This document shows positions 1 through 8,462 of a stretch of 40,464 nt of DNA, in pieces. The stretch's first letter is position 1; each line of letters begins with the position of its first letter. A program made the position numbers and the translations under genes. Below the pieces are notes generated by a model. It ran no database searches. It was not told the DNA's origin and saw only the letters and a list, made by a program, of their open reading frames with translations. Source of the stretch: JAVBOW01 sp031550615 (GTDB lineage: Bacteria; Bacteroidota; Bacteroidia; Bacteroidales; Rikenellaceae); contig JAVBOL010000019.1 in assembly GCA_031550615.1 (NCBI GenBank), forward strand, positions 1 to 40,464. The letters are read 5' to 3'.

Positions 1-420
1 ACGCTGATGCTGACCATGACCCAGATACTCGAATACCAGAAGGAATATTTCGAAACGGGCGACCAAAGCCGTCTGCGACCGATGATACTCAAAGATATAG
101 CCGATCGCACCGGCCTGGACGTATCGACCATTTCGAGGGTCGTGAACAGCAAATACATCCAGACCCACTTCGGCATCCTTCCCCTAAAATCGCTCTTTTC
201 CGAGGCCATGCAGACCGACAGCGGGGAGGAGGTTTCATCCTACGAGATCAAAAATATCCTGATGGAGAGCATCAGGGACGAGGATAAAAGAAAGCCCCTT
301 ACGGACGAGACGCTAATGGAGATACTCAACGGAAAAGGCTACCACATAGCACGGCGCACCGTAGCCAAATACCGCGAGATGCTGGGCATCCCGGTGGCGC
401 GGTTACGCAAGGAATTTTAG
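1..420 (+). CDS. rpoN: RNA polymerase sigma-54 factor, C-terminal part (5' end outside window)
   Basis: This is the C-terminal part of sigma-54, which directs RNA polymerase to -24/-12 promoters and needs an AAA+ activator to open them. The frame is open from base 1, so the N-terminal activator- and core-binding regions lie upstream of the window. Visible are the core-proximal helical segment, the helix-turn-helix around IADRTGLDVSTISRVVNSKY, which is characteristic of the family, and near the end the RpoN box ARRTVAKYRE that reads the -24 element. The gene ends at a strong hairpin terminator. Identification is secure from the RpoN box and HTH; only the length is unknown. Confidence 0.96.
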   Translation, partial: TLMLTMTQILEYQKEYFETGDQSRLRPMILKDIADRTGLDVSTISRVVNSKYIQTHFGILPLKSLFSEAMQTDSGEEVSSYEIKNILMESIRDEDKRKPLTDETLMEILNGKGYHIARRTVAKYREMLGIPVARLRKEF

Positions 421-432
421 TGAAAAACAGGT

Positions 433-470
433 AAAAAGCGGCGGATCAGGTATCGATCCGCCGCTTTTTT
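433..470 (+). terminator. Intrinsic terminator after rpoN
   Basis: A perfect 15-bp stem (433-447 with 455-469) and a 7-nt loop, ending in a run of T. The A-run on the other side makes it potentially bidirectional. It separates rpoN from the porin-feo operon. Confidence 0.9.
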
Positions 471-508
471 CACTCAAAATAGGTATTTTCGGTCCCGATT
501 TACGCCCA

Positions 509-516
509 TATCTTTG
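509..516 (+). promoter_or_regulatory. Bacteroidetes-type -7 promoter element of the porin-feoAB operon
   Basis: TATCTTTG matches the TAnnTTTG -7 consensus of Bacteroidetes primary sigma factor. It lies 22 bases before the porin start codon, in the only non-coding gap of the operon. A weak T-rich -33 partner sits around 486-490. Confidence 0.7.
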
Positions 517-538
517 CAGCACGAATTTAAAAACTAAG

Positions 539-1654
539 ATGAAGACGAAAGCATTTTTACCATTTCTTGTTATCGCGCTTGCGGCGGCAAACGCCACCAC
601 TGCGCAGGAAACCGCAAAAGAAAATCCCTTTACCTTCGGGGCGAGCTATACGGGCGACGTTATAAACAACCTGAGCGGCGGGATCAAAACCGGCTCGGCA
701 TACCTCGGCATGGCAACCATGGCTCTCGGGCTGGACACGCACAAGGCAGGGCTGTGGAAAGGCGGCGAATTTTTCGTATTCGGCGCCAACACCCACGGCG
801 ACACCCCATCCGCCACATTGATAGGCGACCTGCAAACCGCGTCCAACATCGAGGCGGGTAACCACACTTACCTGCAAGAGGTGTGGTATAAGCATAAAAT
901 AGGACGTTTCGAGATAACCGCCGGACTGCAGGACCTTGCCATCGAGTTCGGCAACGTCGATTACGGCGGGCTGTACCTCAATTCGGCATTCGGCGTCAAG
1001 TCGAGCATTTCGCACAACGTGCCGGCGCCGATCTTCCCCCTGACCAACCTCGGGCTGACCCTCAAATGGGACGTTTGCGAGAAATTCTCGTGGCTGGCCG
1101 CGGCATACGACGGCAACCCCACCGATTTCGACAGCAACCCGTACAACGTCGAGTGGGAATTCAAGGGCGGCGATGGCTACCTCGCCATAACCGAGTTGCA
1201 ATACCGCACCGCGATAGGCGGTAAGGCCGGCACCTACAAATTGGGCGGGCTCTACCACCGCATGAAAGAGGATAACGACCTGAGCCACATCGGCAGCCTC
1301 TATGCCAACGCCAACCAGACGCTGTGGGAATCGGGCGAAAGCAGCTTCGGGGCTTTCCTGCAACTGGGTTACAGCCCCTCGGACGCCAGCGTGTGCAAAT
1401 ACTACCTGGGCGGCGGGGTCAACTACACCGGCCTGTTCAGCAAAAAAGGGCGCGACGAGTTCGGGCTGGCCTTCGCGCACGAGCACTACCGCCATGACAT
1501 AAAGGACGAAACGGCCATAGAAATGACATGGAAATACACCCTGTCGGATAATTTCTTCGTCCAGCCCGACCTGCAATATATCATCAATCCAGCCGGCGCC
1601 CCCGACCTGAATAACAGTTTTTCGGCGAACGTGCGCGTAGGACTCTCTTTCTAA
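539..1654 (+). CDS. OprB-family outer-membrane porin upstream of feoAB
   Basis: A predicted outer-membrane beta-barrel of 371 residues. Residues 1-22 form a signal peptide ending at ATTAQ. The rest alternates short amphipathic strands and turns and ends in Phe, as many outer-membrane proteins do. Segments such as KHKIGRFEITAGLQDL, and the loop containing YLNSAFGV, resemble carbohydrate-selective porins of the OprB family. It is followed after 9 bases by feoAB, so the two are surely co-transcribed. The family name implies sugar uptake, but the context suggests it may let ferrous iron or another divalent cation cross the outer membrane; that substrate is inference. Family assignment is fairly confident, substrate is not. 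Confidence 0.75.
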   Translation: MKTKAFLPFLVIALAAANATTAQETAKENPFTFGASYTGDVINNLSGGIKTGSAYLGMATMALGLDTHKAGLWKGGEFFVFGANTHGDTPSATLIGDLQTASNIEAGNHTYLQEVWYKHKIGRFEITAGLQDLAIEFGNVDYGGLYLNSAFGVKSSISHNVPAPIFPLTNLGLTLKWDVCEKFSWLAAAYDGNPTDFDSNPYNVEWEFKGGDGYLAITELQYRTAIGGKAGTYKLGGLYHRMKEDNDLSHIGSLYANANQTLWESGESSFGAFLQLGYSPSDASVCKYYLGGGVNYTGLFSKKGRDEFGLAFAHEHYRHDIKDETAIEMTWKYTLSDNFFVQPDLQYIINPAGAPDLNNSFSANVRVGLSF

Positions 1655-1663
1655 CCCCTACCG

Positions 1664-4108
1664 ATGAAACTCAGCGAATTACAAAACGGCCAAAGCGCCA
1701 CGATAATCAAGGTCCTGGGTTACGGCTCGTTCCGCAAACGCCTGACCGAAATGGGCTTCGTGCGCGGCCAGCAGGTCGAGGTGGTGATGAACGCCCCACT
1801 GAAAGACCCTATCGTCTATAAGGTGATGGGCTACGAGGTCTCCCTGCGCCGTAGCGAAGCCGCGATGGTCGAGGTGGCGACAGCAGAAGAGATAGCCGCC
1901 CTGATCAACGACGGCGCAGAGTTGACGCTGACCGCCGGATCGGTTGTAAATGCCGAGCCGGGGACGGAAGAAGCGGCGGGCGACCTGAAGAAGGTGATAA
2001 ACATAGCCCTCGTGGGAAATCCCAACAGCGGCAAAACCTCGCTCTTCAACTCCGCATCAGGCGGACACGAGCACGTTGGCAACTACAGCGGGGTGACCGT
2101 CGACGCCAAACGCGGGCGGTTCAACTACCGGGGCTACCGTTTCAACGTGTACGACCTGCCGGGCACATATTCGCTCTCGGCCTACTCGCCCGAGGAGGTC
2201 TATGTGCGCGAACACCTGGCGGAGCGCACGCCCGATGTGGTGGTAAACGTGGTCGCGGCCTCTAACCTCGAACGCAACCTCTACCTTACCACCGAGTTGA
2301 TCGACATGGATTGCAGCATGGTCATAGCGCTCAACATGTTCGACGAACTGGAGATAAGCGGCGACAGTTTCGACCATGAGGCTTTCGGGCGGATGATCGG
2401 CGTGCCTGTCGTGCCGACCATATCGCGCGGCGGCAGGATGATAAAGCCCCTGCTGGACACTATCATCAAGGTCTACGAGGGTGAAGATCCCACCGTGCGT
2501 CACGTCCACATCAATTACAGCCCGGTTATCGAGGCCGGTGTCGCCCCTCTCAAGAACGCTATCCGCGATTCGGGCGTGGCTGGCAAGCAATTCTCGCCGC
2601 GCTACCTGGCGCTCAAGATGCTCTCACGCGACAAATACACCGAAAAGGCCCTCGCGCAATGCGGCGAGTACCCCGAGTGGGAAGCGATACGCGACCGCGA
2701 AGACGCGCGCATCAAAAAAGAGCTCGGCGAGGATATCGAAACAGCCATTACCAACGAGCGTTACGGATTTATCGCCGGCGCCCTCAAAGAAACGCTGGTC
2801 CCCGGCACGAAAGATGAGGTGCAGACCACGCGCATGATAGACTCGGTGGTGACGAGCAAACTGTTCGGTTTCCCGATATTTTTGGCCCTGCTGTGGCTGA
2901 TGTTCGAAGCCACATTCACTCTGGGCGCATACCCGATGGAGTGGATCGAGGCTGCCGTGGGCGGCCTGGCCGACCTGGTGGGCAACGTAATGGCCGAGGG
3001 GATGCTGCGCGATCTGATCGTGGACGGCATCATAGGCGGCGTGGGCGGCGTGATCGTCTTCCTGCCGAATATCATGATCCTGTACCTGTTCATATCGTTC
3101 ATGGAGGACTCGGGATATATGGCGCGCGCGGCGTTCATCATGGATAAACTGATGCACCGCATGGGCCTTCACGGCAAATCGTTCATTCCACTTATCATGG
3201 GTTTCGGCTGCGGCGTGCCCGCCGTAATGGCCACGCGCACCATAGAAAGCAGGTCTTCACGCCTGATAACCATGCTGATAACGCCGTTTATCTCATGCAG
3301 TGCACGATTGCCGGTCTACCTGCTTTTCGTGGGCATATTCTTCCCCTCTCATGCGGGCAGCGTACTGCTGGGCATCTACGTGCTGGGGATCGTGATGGCG
3401 ATCATAACCGCCAAACTGCTGCGCCGCTTCGTATTCAAGAAAGACGAAACGCCGTTCGTAATGGAATTGCCGCCCTACCGTATGCCGACCGGAAAATCGA
3501 TCGTCATACACATGTGGGACAAGGCGAAGGAGTACCTCAAAAAAATGGGGGGCATAATTCTCCTCGCTTCGATGCTCATCTGGTTTTTGAGCTATTTCCC
3601 GCAGCACACCGAAGAGCAGTATGAAAAGGCGCTTACCGAAACCGCGGCGCTCTACCCCGACGCAGATCCCGAGGCCATAGCGCAGATGGAGCAGCAGAAA
3701 GACTCCTACCTGGGACGTATCGGCCAATTCTGCGAACCCGCCTTCCGCCCGATGGATTTCAACTGGAAAGTGTGCGTGTCGCTCTTCTCGGGTGCGGCGG
3801 CCAAAGAGATAGTTATCAGCACGCTGGGCGTACTTTATTCGGAAAGCGACGTCGAGGCCGAGAACAGCACCCTGCCGGCGCGCATCACGCAGGTCAATCC
3901 GCAGACCGGACGGGCGGACTTCACGGCGCAGAACACTCTGGCGTTCCTGGCCTTTATACTGTTATATTTCCCGTGCGTGGCGGCCATCGCAGCTATCGCC
4001 CGCGAGTCGGGGCACTGGAAATGGGCAGCGTTCACGGTGATCTACGACACGGCTTTGGCATGGATCGTGGCATGGGTAGTGTATAACATAGCCGGATTGT
4101 TCCTATGA
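1664..4108 (+). CDS. feoB: Ferrous iron transporter FeoAB (FeoA-FeoB fusion)
   Basis: Inner-membrane Fe(II) transporter of 814 residues with FeoA fused to its N-terminus. Residues 1-75 are the SH3-like FeoA domain. Residues 110-280 are the FeoB G domain: G1 GNPNSGKTS at 118-126, the G2 threonine at 145, DLPG at 164-167 and NMFD at 224-227. The membrane part holds both gate signatures, including GFGCGVPAVMATR and CSARLPVYLLF in the first gate region and LLYFPCVAAIAAIA in the second. Length and order match fused FeoAB of Bacteroidales. It lies between an OprB-type porin (9-base gap) and the Cys-rich accessory gene, whose ATG overlaps its TGA. No Fur-box was firmly recognised upstream. Confidence 0.96.
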   Translation: MKLSELQNGQSATIIKVLGYGSFRKRLTEMGFVRGQQVEVVMNAPLKDPIVYKVMGYEVSLRRSEAAMVEVATAEEIAALINDGAELTLTAGSVVNAEPGTEEAAGDLKKVINIALVGNPNSGKTSLFNSASGGHEHVGNYSGVTVDAKRGRFNYRGYRFNVYDLPGTYSLSAYSPEEVYVREHLAERTPDVVVNVVAASNLERNLYLTTELIDMDCSMVIALNMFDELEISGDSFDHEAFGRMIGVPVVPTISRGGRMIKPLLDTIIKVYEGEDPTVRHVHINYSPVIEAGVAPLKNAIRDSGVAGKQFSPRYLALKMLSRDKYTEKALAQCGEYPEWEAIRDREDARIKKELGEDIETAITNERYGFIAGALKETLVPGTKDEVQTTRMIDSVVTSKLFGFPIFLALLWLMFEATFTLGAYPMEWIEAAVGGLADLVGNVMAEGMLRDLIVDGIIGGVGGVIVFLPNIMILYLFISFMEDSGYMARAAFIMDKLMHRMGLHGKSFIPLIMGFGCGVPAVMATRTIESRSSRLITMLITPFISCSARLPVYLLFVGIFFPSHAGSVLLGIYVLGIVMAIITAKLLRRFVFKKDETPFVMELPPYRMPTGKSIVIHMWDKAKEYLKKMGGIILLASMLIWFLSYFPQHTEEQYEKALTETAALYPDADPEAIAQMEQQKDSYLGRIGQFCEPAFRPMDFNWKVCVSLFSGAAAKEIVISTLGVLYSESDVEAENSTLPARITQVNPQTGRADFTAQNTLAFLAFILLYFPCVAAIAAIARESGHWKWAAFTVIYDTALAWIVAWVVYNIAGLFL

Positions 4109-4290
4109 CACAGACTGTTTTAGTTTACATTATCGGGGCGGCGCTGCTGCTCTGGATCGGATGGCGGGTGTGGCGCATCGCCACAGGACGCGCCAAAAGC
4201 GGTTGCAGCGGCTGTTCGGGTTGCCCGGGCTGCCGGCAAGACCAACCGTCTGACCACAAGTGCGATTGCCATAACGGGCAATGCCATTAG
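4105..4290 (+). CDS. FeoB-associated Cys-rich membrane protein
   Basis: A 61-residue protein with one N-terminal membrane helix (about residues 4-22) followed by a short basic stretch and a Cys-rich tail in which CSGCSGCPGC is followed by CDC and a last Cys-His. This is the pattern of the FeoB-associated Cys-rich membrane protein family, placed directly after feoB in many bacteria. The ATGA overlap with feoAB supports translational coupling. A role in metal handling or FeoB stability is presumed from the family; the mechanism is not known. Confidence 0.9.
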   Translation: MTQTVLVYIIGAALLLWIGWRVWRIATGRAKSGCSGCSGCPGCRQDQPSDHKCDCHNGQCH

Positions 4291-4295
4291 ACAAG

Positions 4296-4332
4296 AAGAT
4301 GCCGCCCTTTTACCGGGCGGCATCTTTTTTTA
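4296..4332. terminator. Bidirectional terminator between feo operon and phosphatase gene
   Basis: A perfect 12-bp stem (4296-4307 with 4315-4326), a 7-nt loop and a T-run on the plus strand. The convergent phosphatase gene stops at 4310 within the hairpin, so its last codons form part of the terminator. Confidence 0.85.
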
Positions 4333-4792
4333 TATCCTCAAAAAGCCCCTCACAGGCGTCCTCCAGCAGGTCGAGCACTATGTCGAATCCCCGCGCACCT
4401 TCATAATACGGGTCGGGGATATGGTCGGCGTCCGGGTGGCGGCGACAGAAATCGGTCATGCGCCAGATCTTTTGCGCAGCCTGCAGCGTCGGGGCGAGGC
4501 GGTGGACGCGCTCGTAATTCGAGTCGTCCATCACGACGATGCGGTCGAATTCATCGAAGTCGGCGGTGCGGATCGGGCGTGAGCGGCTCAGCAGATCATA
4601 GCCGCGCCTCGAGGCGGCCTGGCGCATGCGCGGATCGGCCATCTCCCCCGCGTGTCCGCCGTAGGTGCCCGCGGAGTCGATATGGAATTTTTCGGCCATT
4701 CCCTCACGGGCGACGATATACCGCATTATCCCCTCGGCTGCCGGTGAGCGGCAGATATTACCCAAACAGACGAACAACAGCCTTGTATCCAT
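4310..4792 (-). CDS. Low-molecular-weight protein-tyrosine phosphatase
   Basis: A cytoplasmic phosphotyrosine phosphatase of 160 residues, the usual size for the family. The P-loop CLGNICRS at residues 9-16 supplies nucleophile Cys9 and Arg15, and the late DPYY motif supplies the general-acid Asp and aromatic residues. It is the third gene of a leftward operon after cysteate synthase and the isomerase; the gap to the latter is 5 bases. In bacteria these enzymes often act on BY-kinases that control polysaccharide export, or on arsenate (ArsC type). No kinase or arsenic gene is near, so the substrate is open. Confidence 0.93.
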   Translation of the reverse strand: MDTRLLFVCLGNICRSPAAEGIMRYIVAREGMAEKFHIDSAGTYGGHAGEMADPRMRQAASRRGYDLLSRSRPIRTADFDEFDRIVVMDDSNYERVHRLAPTLQAAQKIWRMTDFCRRHPDADHIPDPYYEGARGFDIVLDLLEDACEGLFEDIKKDAAR

Positions 4793-4797
4793 CTCAT

Positions 4798-5766
4798 TTA
4801 GAATGAATGCTCACCCGGCATCGAAACATTGAAGTATTCGACCACCCCGACAGGTTTGCCGCCTTCGGCGGCCACCACCGAGTGTATCTTGTGGCGGCGC
4901 ATCATATCTTCGGCGACCGTTATGCGCTCAGAGGGCGATATGGTCTTGGGGTTGCGCGACATGATCTGACCGGCCTGTATGTTGAAAAAGTCCTCTTTGT
5001 ATTTGCTCATCGCGCGGCGCACGTCGCCGTCGGTTATCACTCCCTCGATCACGCCCTGCTGATCGACCACTATGGCTATACCCATGCGCGCGTCGCTAAT
5101 CCTGAGGATCACCTGCCCGAGGGTCATCGTGGCGGGCACCAGCGGCAGATTGTCGCTGCGCATAACGTCCTGCACACGGGTCAGCAGACGGCGTCCCAGG
5201 CTGCCGCCGGGGTGGAAGACCGCGAAATCCTCGGCCTTGAAACCGCGCGCGTTTATCAGCGCCACGGCCAGCGCGTCGCCCATCACCAGCGTGGCGGTGG
5301 TCGATGAGGTGGGCGCGAGGTTCAGGGGGCACGCCTCGCACGCCACATTCACATTCAGGTGGTAGTGCGAGTGGCGCGCCAGGGGCGAGGTCGGATTACC
5401 CGTCATGGATATCAGTACGTTACCCTGGTGCTCGATAAAAGGCACCAACTTGAGCACCTCGTCGGTCTGTCCCGAGTAGGTTATCGCCAGCACCACATCG
5501 CCGGGCGAGATCATGCCCAGGTCGCCATGGTAGGCCTCTCCGGGGTGCAGGAAGAACGACGGCGTGCCCGTGCTTGCGAACGTGGCGGCGATCTTCTTGC
5601 CGATCAGCCCCGAGTTGCCCATGCCGGTGACGATCACCTTGCCCTTACAGGCGAGGATGGCCTCTACCGCACCCTCGAAGTCGTCGTTCAGTTGCCCTGC
5701 GAGGTGCTGTATGGCAGCCGCCTCTATGTTTATCGTGTCGATGGCCGACTGTTTGATCTGGCTCAT
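4798..5766 (-). CDS. kdsD: D-arabinose-5-phosphate isomerase (KpsF/GutQ family)
   Basis: Interconverts ribulose-5-phosphate and arabinose-5-phosphate, the first step to Kdo for lipopolysaccharide. The 322 residues contain an SIS domain (about 25-190) with TGMGNSGLIGKKIAATF and the HPGEAYHGDLG loop that contributes catalytic residues, followed by the conserved FHPGGSLGRRLL hinge and two CBS domains (about 205-320) with TDGDVRRA. Length and order match KdsD/KpsF. It starts 7 bases after the cysteate synthase stop, in an operon that thus links two envelope-lipid precursors. Housekeeping KdsD cannot be told from a capsule-specific KpsF; absence of capsule genes favours the former. Confidence 0.93.
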   Translation of the reverse strand: MSQIKQSAIDTINIEAAAIQHLAGQLNDDFEGAVEAILACKGKVIVTGMGNSGLIGKKIAATFASTGTPSFFLHPGEAYHGDLGMISPGDVVLAITYSGQTDEVLKLVPFIEHQGNVLISMTGNPTSPLARHSHYHLNVNVACEACPLNLAPTSSTTATLVMGDALAVALINARGFKAEDFAVFHPGGSLGRRLLTRVQDVMRSDNLPLVPATMTLGQVILRISDARMGIAIVVDQQGVIEGVITDGDVRRAMSKYKEDFFNIQAGQIMSRNPKTISPSERITVAEDMMRRHKIHSVVAAEGGKPVGVVEYFNVSMPGEHSF

Positions 5767-5773
5767 GGCTGGA

Positions 5774-7063
5774 TTATTCGAAGAGTTTTTCCGTTTGCTT
5801 GGCGACCTGCTCCTGCGTGGCTCCGAGCGGGAATATGATCGAAGGACGCAGGTAGTGGAGCGTGCGTCCGCGCTTGAAGCGTTCGTCGCCGCCGCCCGTG
5901 ATATTTAGCATAACGGTGGCTTGCGGGTCGATGCGACCGGCTGCAGCTTCGGCGATCAGGCTGGCCGTGGCTATCGCGGCTGCGGGGTGTATATCCACGC
6001 CCTCGGTTTGCAGGAAAAGGGCGGCGGCCTCGCGCGCCTGGTCGTTGGTGGCGGTCAGTATGTCGCCGCCGGTCGCCTTGAGCGCATCGTAAAGCCCTCC
6101 CAGGATGCCGTAAGGCGGTTTGCGGTTCGAGAGCACCTTGGCGTCGATCTCCTCCACGTGGCTGCGGGCAAGGCCGTCCTCATAGGGCAGCATATCGCGC
6201 GAATCGGCGCGCCACGCCTCGTACATCGGTATGAAGGGGTGGTTTTGCGACACCATGAGTTTCATATTGTTGCTGCCGAAACGTCCGTCCTGCTCCAGTC
6301 GCATGGCGGCTTCCCAGGCGGCGATAGCGCCCGTGCCGCTGCCCACGGCCTGGAAATAGTAGTCGGGAATTCGCCCTATGTGCAGCGCCGCCGAGAGTAC
6401 CGTGGTGGCCATGCCGTCGCGGCGTGCGACGTTCTTCGCGCCCCCCTCGGCGTAGAACAGCGGCGAGGCAAGCACGAGGTTGCTCAGGTGTATGGCATCG
6501 AAATAATCGCCGCCCTTTTCCGCCGCGATCAGCTTCACACAATCGTTAAGCGGCTCTTCGAACCACAGCGCGTCGAGGTTGTCCTCGGGCACGCACAGCA
6601 GCAGCGGGATGTCGTTCTGTGAGCACACTTTGGCGAACGCGCGGGCGGTGTTTCCCGCCGAGGCCACGACCAGCACGCGCTTCTCGCCGGAGGACATGCG
6701 TCCGCCCACGCTGTACGCTTCGGTCTCCTTGAATGAGCAGGTGGTCATATGCGCGCCCTTTTCGGGAAAGTATCCGCTGAAGGTGATATAGAGGTTTTCC
6801 AATCCGAGTTTCGCGGCCAGGCCGATGCTCTTATAGGTCACCGGTGCTGCCGAGCCCTTGAGCGTGCGACTCACGGGCAGCCAGTCGGCGAAGCGGTATA
6901 TGCCGTGCTGCTCTCCGCGGTCGGTGAGTTGCCGCTTTTCATATATGGTGCGGATCAGAGAGGGCTTTTCCGCTTGTGGATCGTCGAGTGTCCAACCTGC
7001 GTCGTCGAAGGTGCGTGAAGTGGAGACGTTTTGCAGCCGGTAGCGTGTGGGGTCGAATTTCAT
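5774..7063 (-). CDS. Cysteate synthase-like PLP enzyme (threonine synthase fold)
   Basis: A fold-type II PLP enzyme of 429 residues. The Schiff-base lysine is Lys112 in TCSFKETEA, the phosphate- or substrate-binding loop is ASAGNTARAF (134-143), and the PLP-phosphate Gly loop is GSGTGAIAAW (241-250). Segments such as YRFADWLPV, PVTYKS and YFPEKGA fit cysteate synthases, which make L-cysteate from O-phospho-L-serine and sulfite, better than true threonine synthases, which have a different N-terminus and SFKDRG. In Alistipes and relatives cysteate starts synthesis of sulfonolipids (capnine, sulfobacins). It leads the operon with the isomerase and phosphatase. The promoter lies 22 bases upstream on the minus strand. 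The alternative is a divergent threonine synthase. Confidence 0.75.
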   Translation of the reverse strand: MKFDPTRYRLQNVSTSRTFDDAGWTLDDPQAEKPSLIRTIYEKRQLTDRGEQHGIYRFADWLPVSRTLKGSAAPVTYKSIGLAAKLGLENLYITFSGYFPEKGAHMTTCSFKETEAYSVGGRMSSGEKRVLVVASAGNTARAFAKVCSQNDIPLLLCVPEDNLDALWFEEPLNDCVKLIAAEKGGDYFDAIHLSNLVLASPLFYAEGGAKNVARRDGMATTVLSAALHIGRIPDYYFQAVGSGTGAIAAWEAAMRLEQDGRFGSNNMKLMVSQNHPFIPMYEAWRADSRDMLPYEDGLARSHVEEIDAKVLSNRKPPYGILGGLYDALKATGGDILTATNDQAREAAALFLQTEGVDIHPAAAIATASLIAEAAAGRIDPQATVMLNITGGGDERFKRGRTLHYLRPSIIFPLGATQEQVAKQTEKLFE

Positions 7064-7085
7064 ATCGGGGCAATAATTAGTTGCA

Positions 7086-7102
7086 CAAAATTAATACATT
7101 TG
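7086..7102. promoter_or_regulatory. Overlapping divergent promoters
   Basis: On the minus strand TAATTTTG (7093-7086) fits TAnnTTTG for the cysteate synthase operon. On the plus strand TACATTTG (7095-7102) fits the same consensus for the DUF2461 gene. The two -7 elements are separated by one base. Confidence 0.65.
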
Positions 7103-7126
7103 CATCTATAAACCGCTTTTGCAGCC

Positions 7127-7807
7127 ATGAAAAATACGATAGCGTTCCTCAGCGCCCTGCGCAGCAACAATAACCGCGATTGGTTCGAGGCCCACCGCAC
7201 GGAATACACCGCCGCGCTGGAGGAATTCAACGACCTTACCCAGCAGCTCATCGAGGCGATGCCCTCGATCGATCCGTCGCTAAAAGGGCTGACGCTGCGC
7301 GACTGCACCTACCGCATCTACCGCGACACGCGGTTTTCGCACGACAAAACCCCGTATAAAACGCACATGGGCGCATATTTCTGCCCTGGCGGCAAAAAAT
7401 CCGGATATTCGGGATACTATTTCCACGTCGAGCCCGCCGGAGGCGGATTTTTAGGTAATTCGTTGTTGGCCGTGGGGTTATACTGCCCCGAGCCTAAGGT
7501 GCTGCGCAGCTGGCGCGACGAGATCATGGACAACGGGGCGCAGGTCGATGCGGCGATCAAAAAGGCAGAAGGATTCGCGCTCGATGACGAGAATACACTC
7601 ACGCGCGTGCCCAAGGGGTATCCCGCCGACTCGCCGTGGGCGGAATACCTCAAACACAAAGATTTTTCACTGTATAAACCCATCGGGCAGGATTTCCTCT
7701 CGGCGCCCGGGCTGGTGGAGCGGACGGTGGAGCAATTCCGCAGCACAGTAGAGTTTAACTCGCTGATAAACCGTGCGGTGCGGTATGCACATGAAGAGAT
7801 GATTTAG
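7127..7807 (+). CDS. DUF2461 family protein
   Basis: A soluble protein of 226 residues, no signal peptide. The opening FLSALRSNNNRDWFEAHR, the central YRIYRDTRFSHDKTPYKTH and the following YYFHVEP are the recognised signatures of the DUF2461 family (TIGR02453), widespread in Bacteroidetes and Actinobacteria and of unknown function. Conserved Arg, Asp and Lys residues in RDTRFSHDKTPYK could form an active site, but no reaction is established. It is transcribed alone, and its stop lies 4 bases from that of the convergent HAD gene with no terminator between. Confidence 0.9.
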   Translation: MKNTIAFLSALRSNNNRDWFEAHRTEYTAALEEFNDLTQQLIEAMPSIDPSLKGLTLRDCTYRIYRDTRFSHDKTPYKTHMGAYFCPGGKKSGYSGYYFHVEPAGGGFLGNSLLAVGLYCPEPKVLRSWRDEIMDNGAQVDAAIKKAEGFALDDENTLTRVPKGYPADSPWAEYLKHKDFSLYKPIGQDFLSAPGLVERTVEQFRSTVEFNSLINRAVRYAHEEMI

Positions 7808-7811
7808 GCGG

Positions 7812-8426
7812 TTACAAGCCCTCAAAAAGAGCGCGGTAGTCTTCCCGCGGCTTTACCAGGTAGGTGCGAAACCCCATCGCCGCCGCAGTTTCGACGTTCG
7901 CCGGGCCGTCGTCCAGAAAGAGCGTTTCGGCGGGGTCCAGTCCCGCGGCGATCACCTGTTCGAATATGGCGCGACCGGGTTTCACCTCCTTCATCTCGTA
8001 TGAAAGGAAGCAGCTATCGAAGTAATCCTTCAGGGTGCGCCCGCCGCGTGAAAACCACTTTTCCACGGCGTAGGGGAACATCGCTTCGTTGGTGTTGCTG
8101 AGCATATAGACCTTAAAGCGTTTGCGCAGGTCGAGCAGCATATCCAATTTATACTGAGGTACATCCACTAAAAAACGATTCAGCGCTTCGCGGATCGCTT
8201 CGGGCGTTAAGGGTTGGGCTGCGTGGCGGCTGACATAGTCATAAAACTCCCCGATCGAAACCGTGCCCTGCTCCAATTCCAGGAAGATGCCCGATTGCAG
8301 GTAGGGGTCTAAAAGTTCGGCGGCCTGTGGAAAGCCTATCTCCGCGAAACGGCTCACGGCGGCCTCGCGGTCGAGGTCCACCAACACCCCGCCGAAGTCG
8401 AACATTATATTCTTTATGCCTTTCAT
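7812..8426 (-). CDS. HAD-superfamily phosphatase (subfamily IA)
   Basis: A cytoplasmic HAD hydrolase of 204 residues, related to YihX/alpha-D-glucose-1-phosphate phosphatase-like proteins. Motif I is FDFGGVLVDLD with nucleophile Asp10; motif II is LSNTNE, motif III the Lys in KPGRAIFE, motif IV FLDDGPANVETA. A helical cap domain lies between motifs I and II. The ATG at 8426 is preferred over an in-frame GTG at 8447, because a promoter -7 element (8454-8447) ends at that GTG and would place the transcript start downstream of it. Substrate cannot be read from sequence. Confidence 0.88.
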   Translation of the reverse strand: MKGIKNIMFDFGGVLVDLDREAAVSRFAEIGFPQAAELLDPYLQSGIFLELEQGTVSIGEFYDYVSRHAAQPLTPEAIREALNRFLVDVPQYKLDMLLDLRKRFKVYMLSNTNEAMFPYAVEKWFSRGGRTLKDYFDSCFLSYEMKEVKPGRAIFEQVIAAGLDPAETLFLDDGPANVETAAAMGFRTYLVKPREDYRALFEGL

Positions 8427-8446
8427 CGTCTTTCCCTTGAAAGGCA

Positions 8447-8454
8447 CAAAGATA
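8447..8454 (-). promoter_or_regulatory. -7 element of the HAD gene
   Basis: TATCTTTG on the minus strand, 20 bases before the chosen ATG. It also decides the start: an upstream GTG would be untranscribed. Confidence 0.65.
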
Positions 8455-8462
8455 ACTAAACG

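Noticed and set aside
557..1576. A 339-codon minus-strand frame opposite the porin
   Set aside because: Shadow frame of a GC-rich gene; the plus-strand protein has a signal peptide and barrel pattern and a promoter.
5774..7063. Plain threonine synthase
   Set aside because: Fold and PLP motifs fit, but the N-terminal segments and the SFKE rather than SFKDRG lysine motif fit cysteate synthase better. Threonine synthase stays as the alternative.
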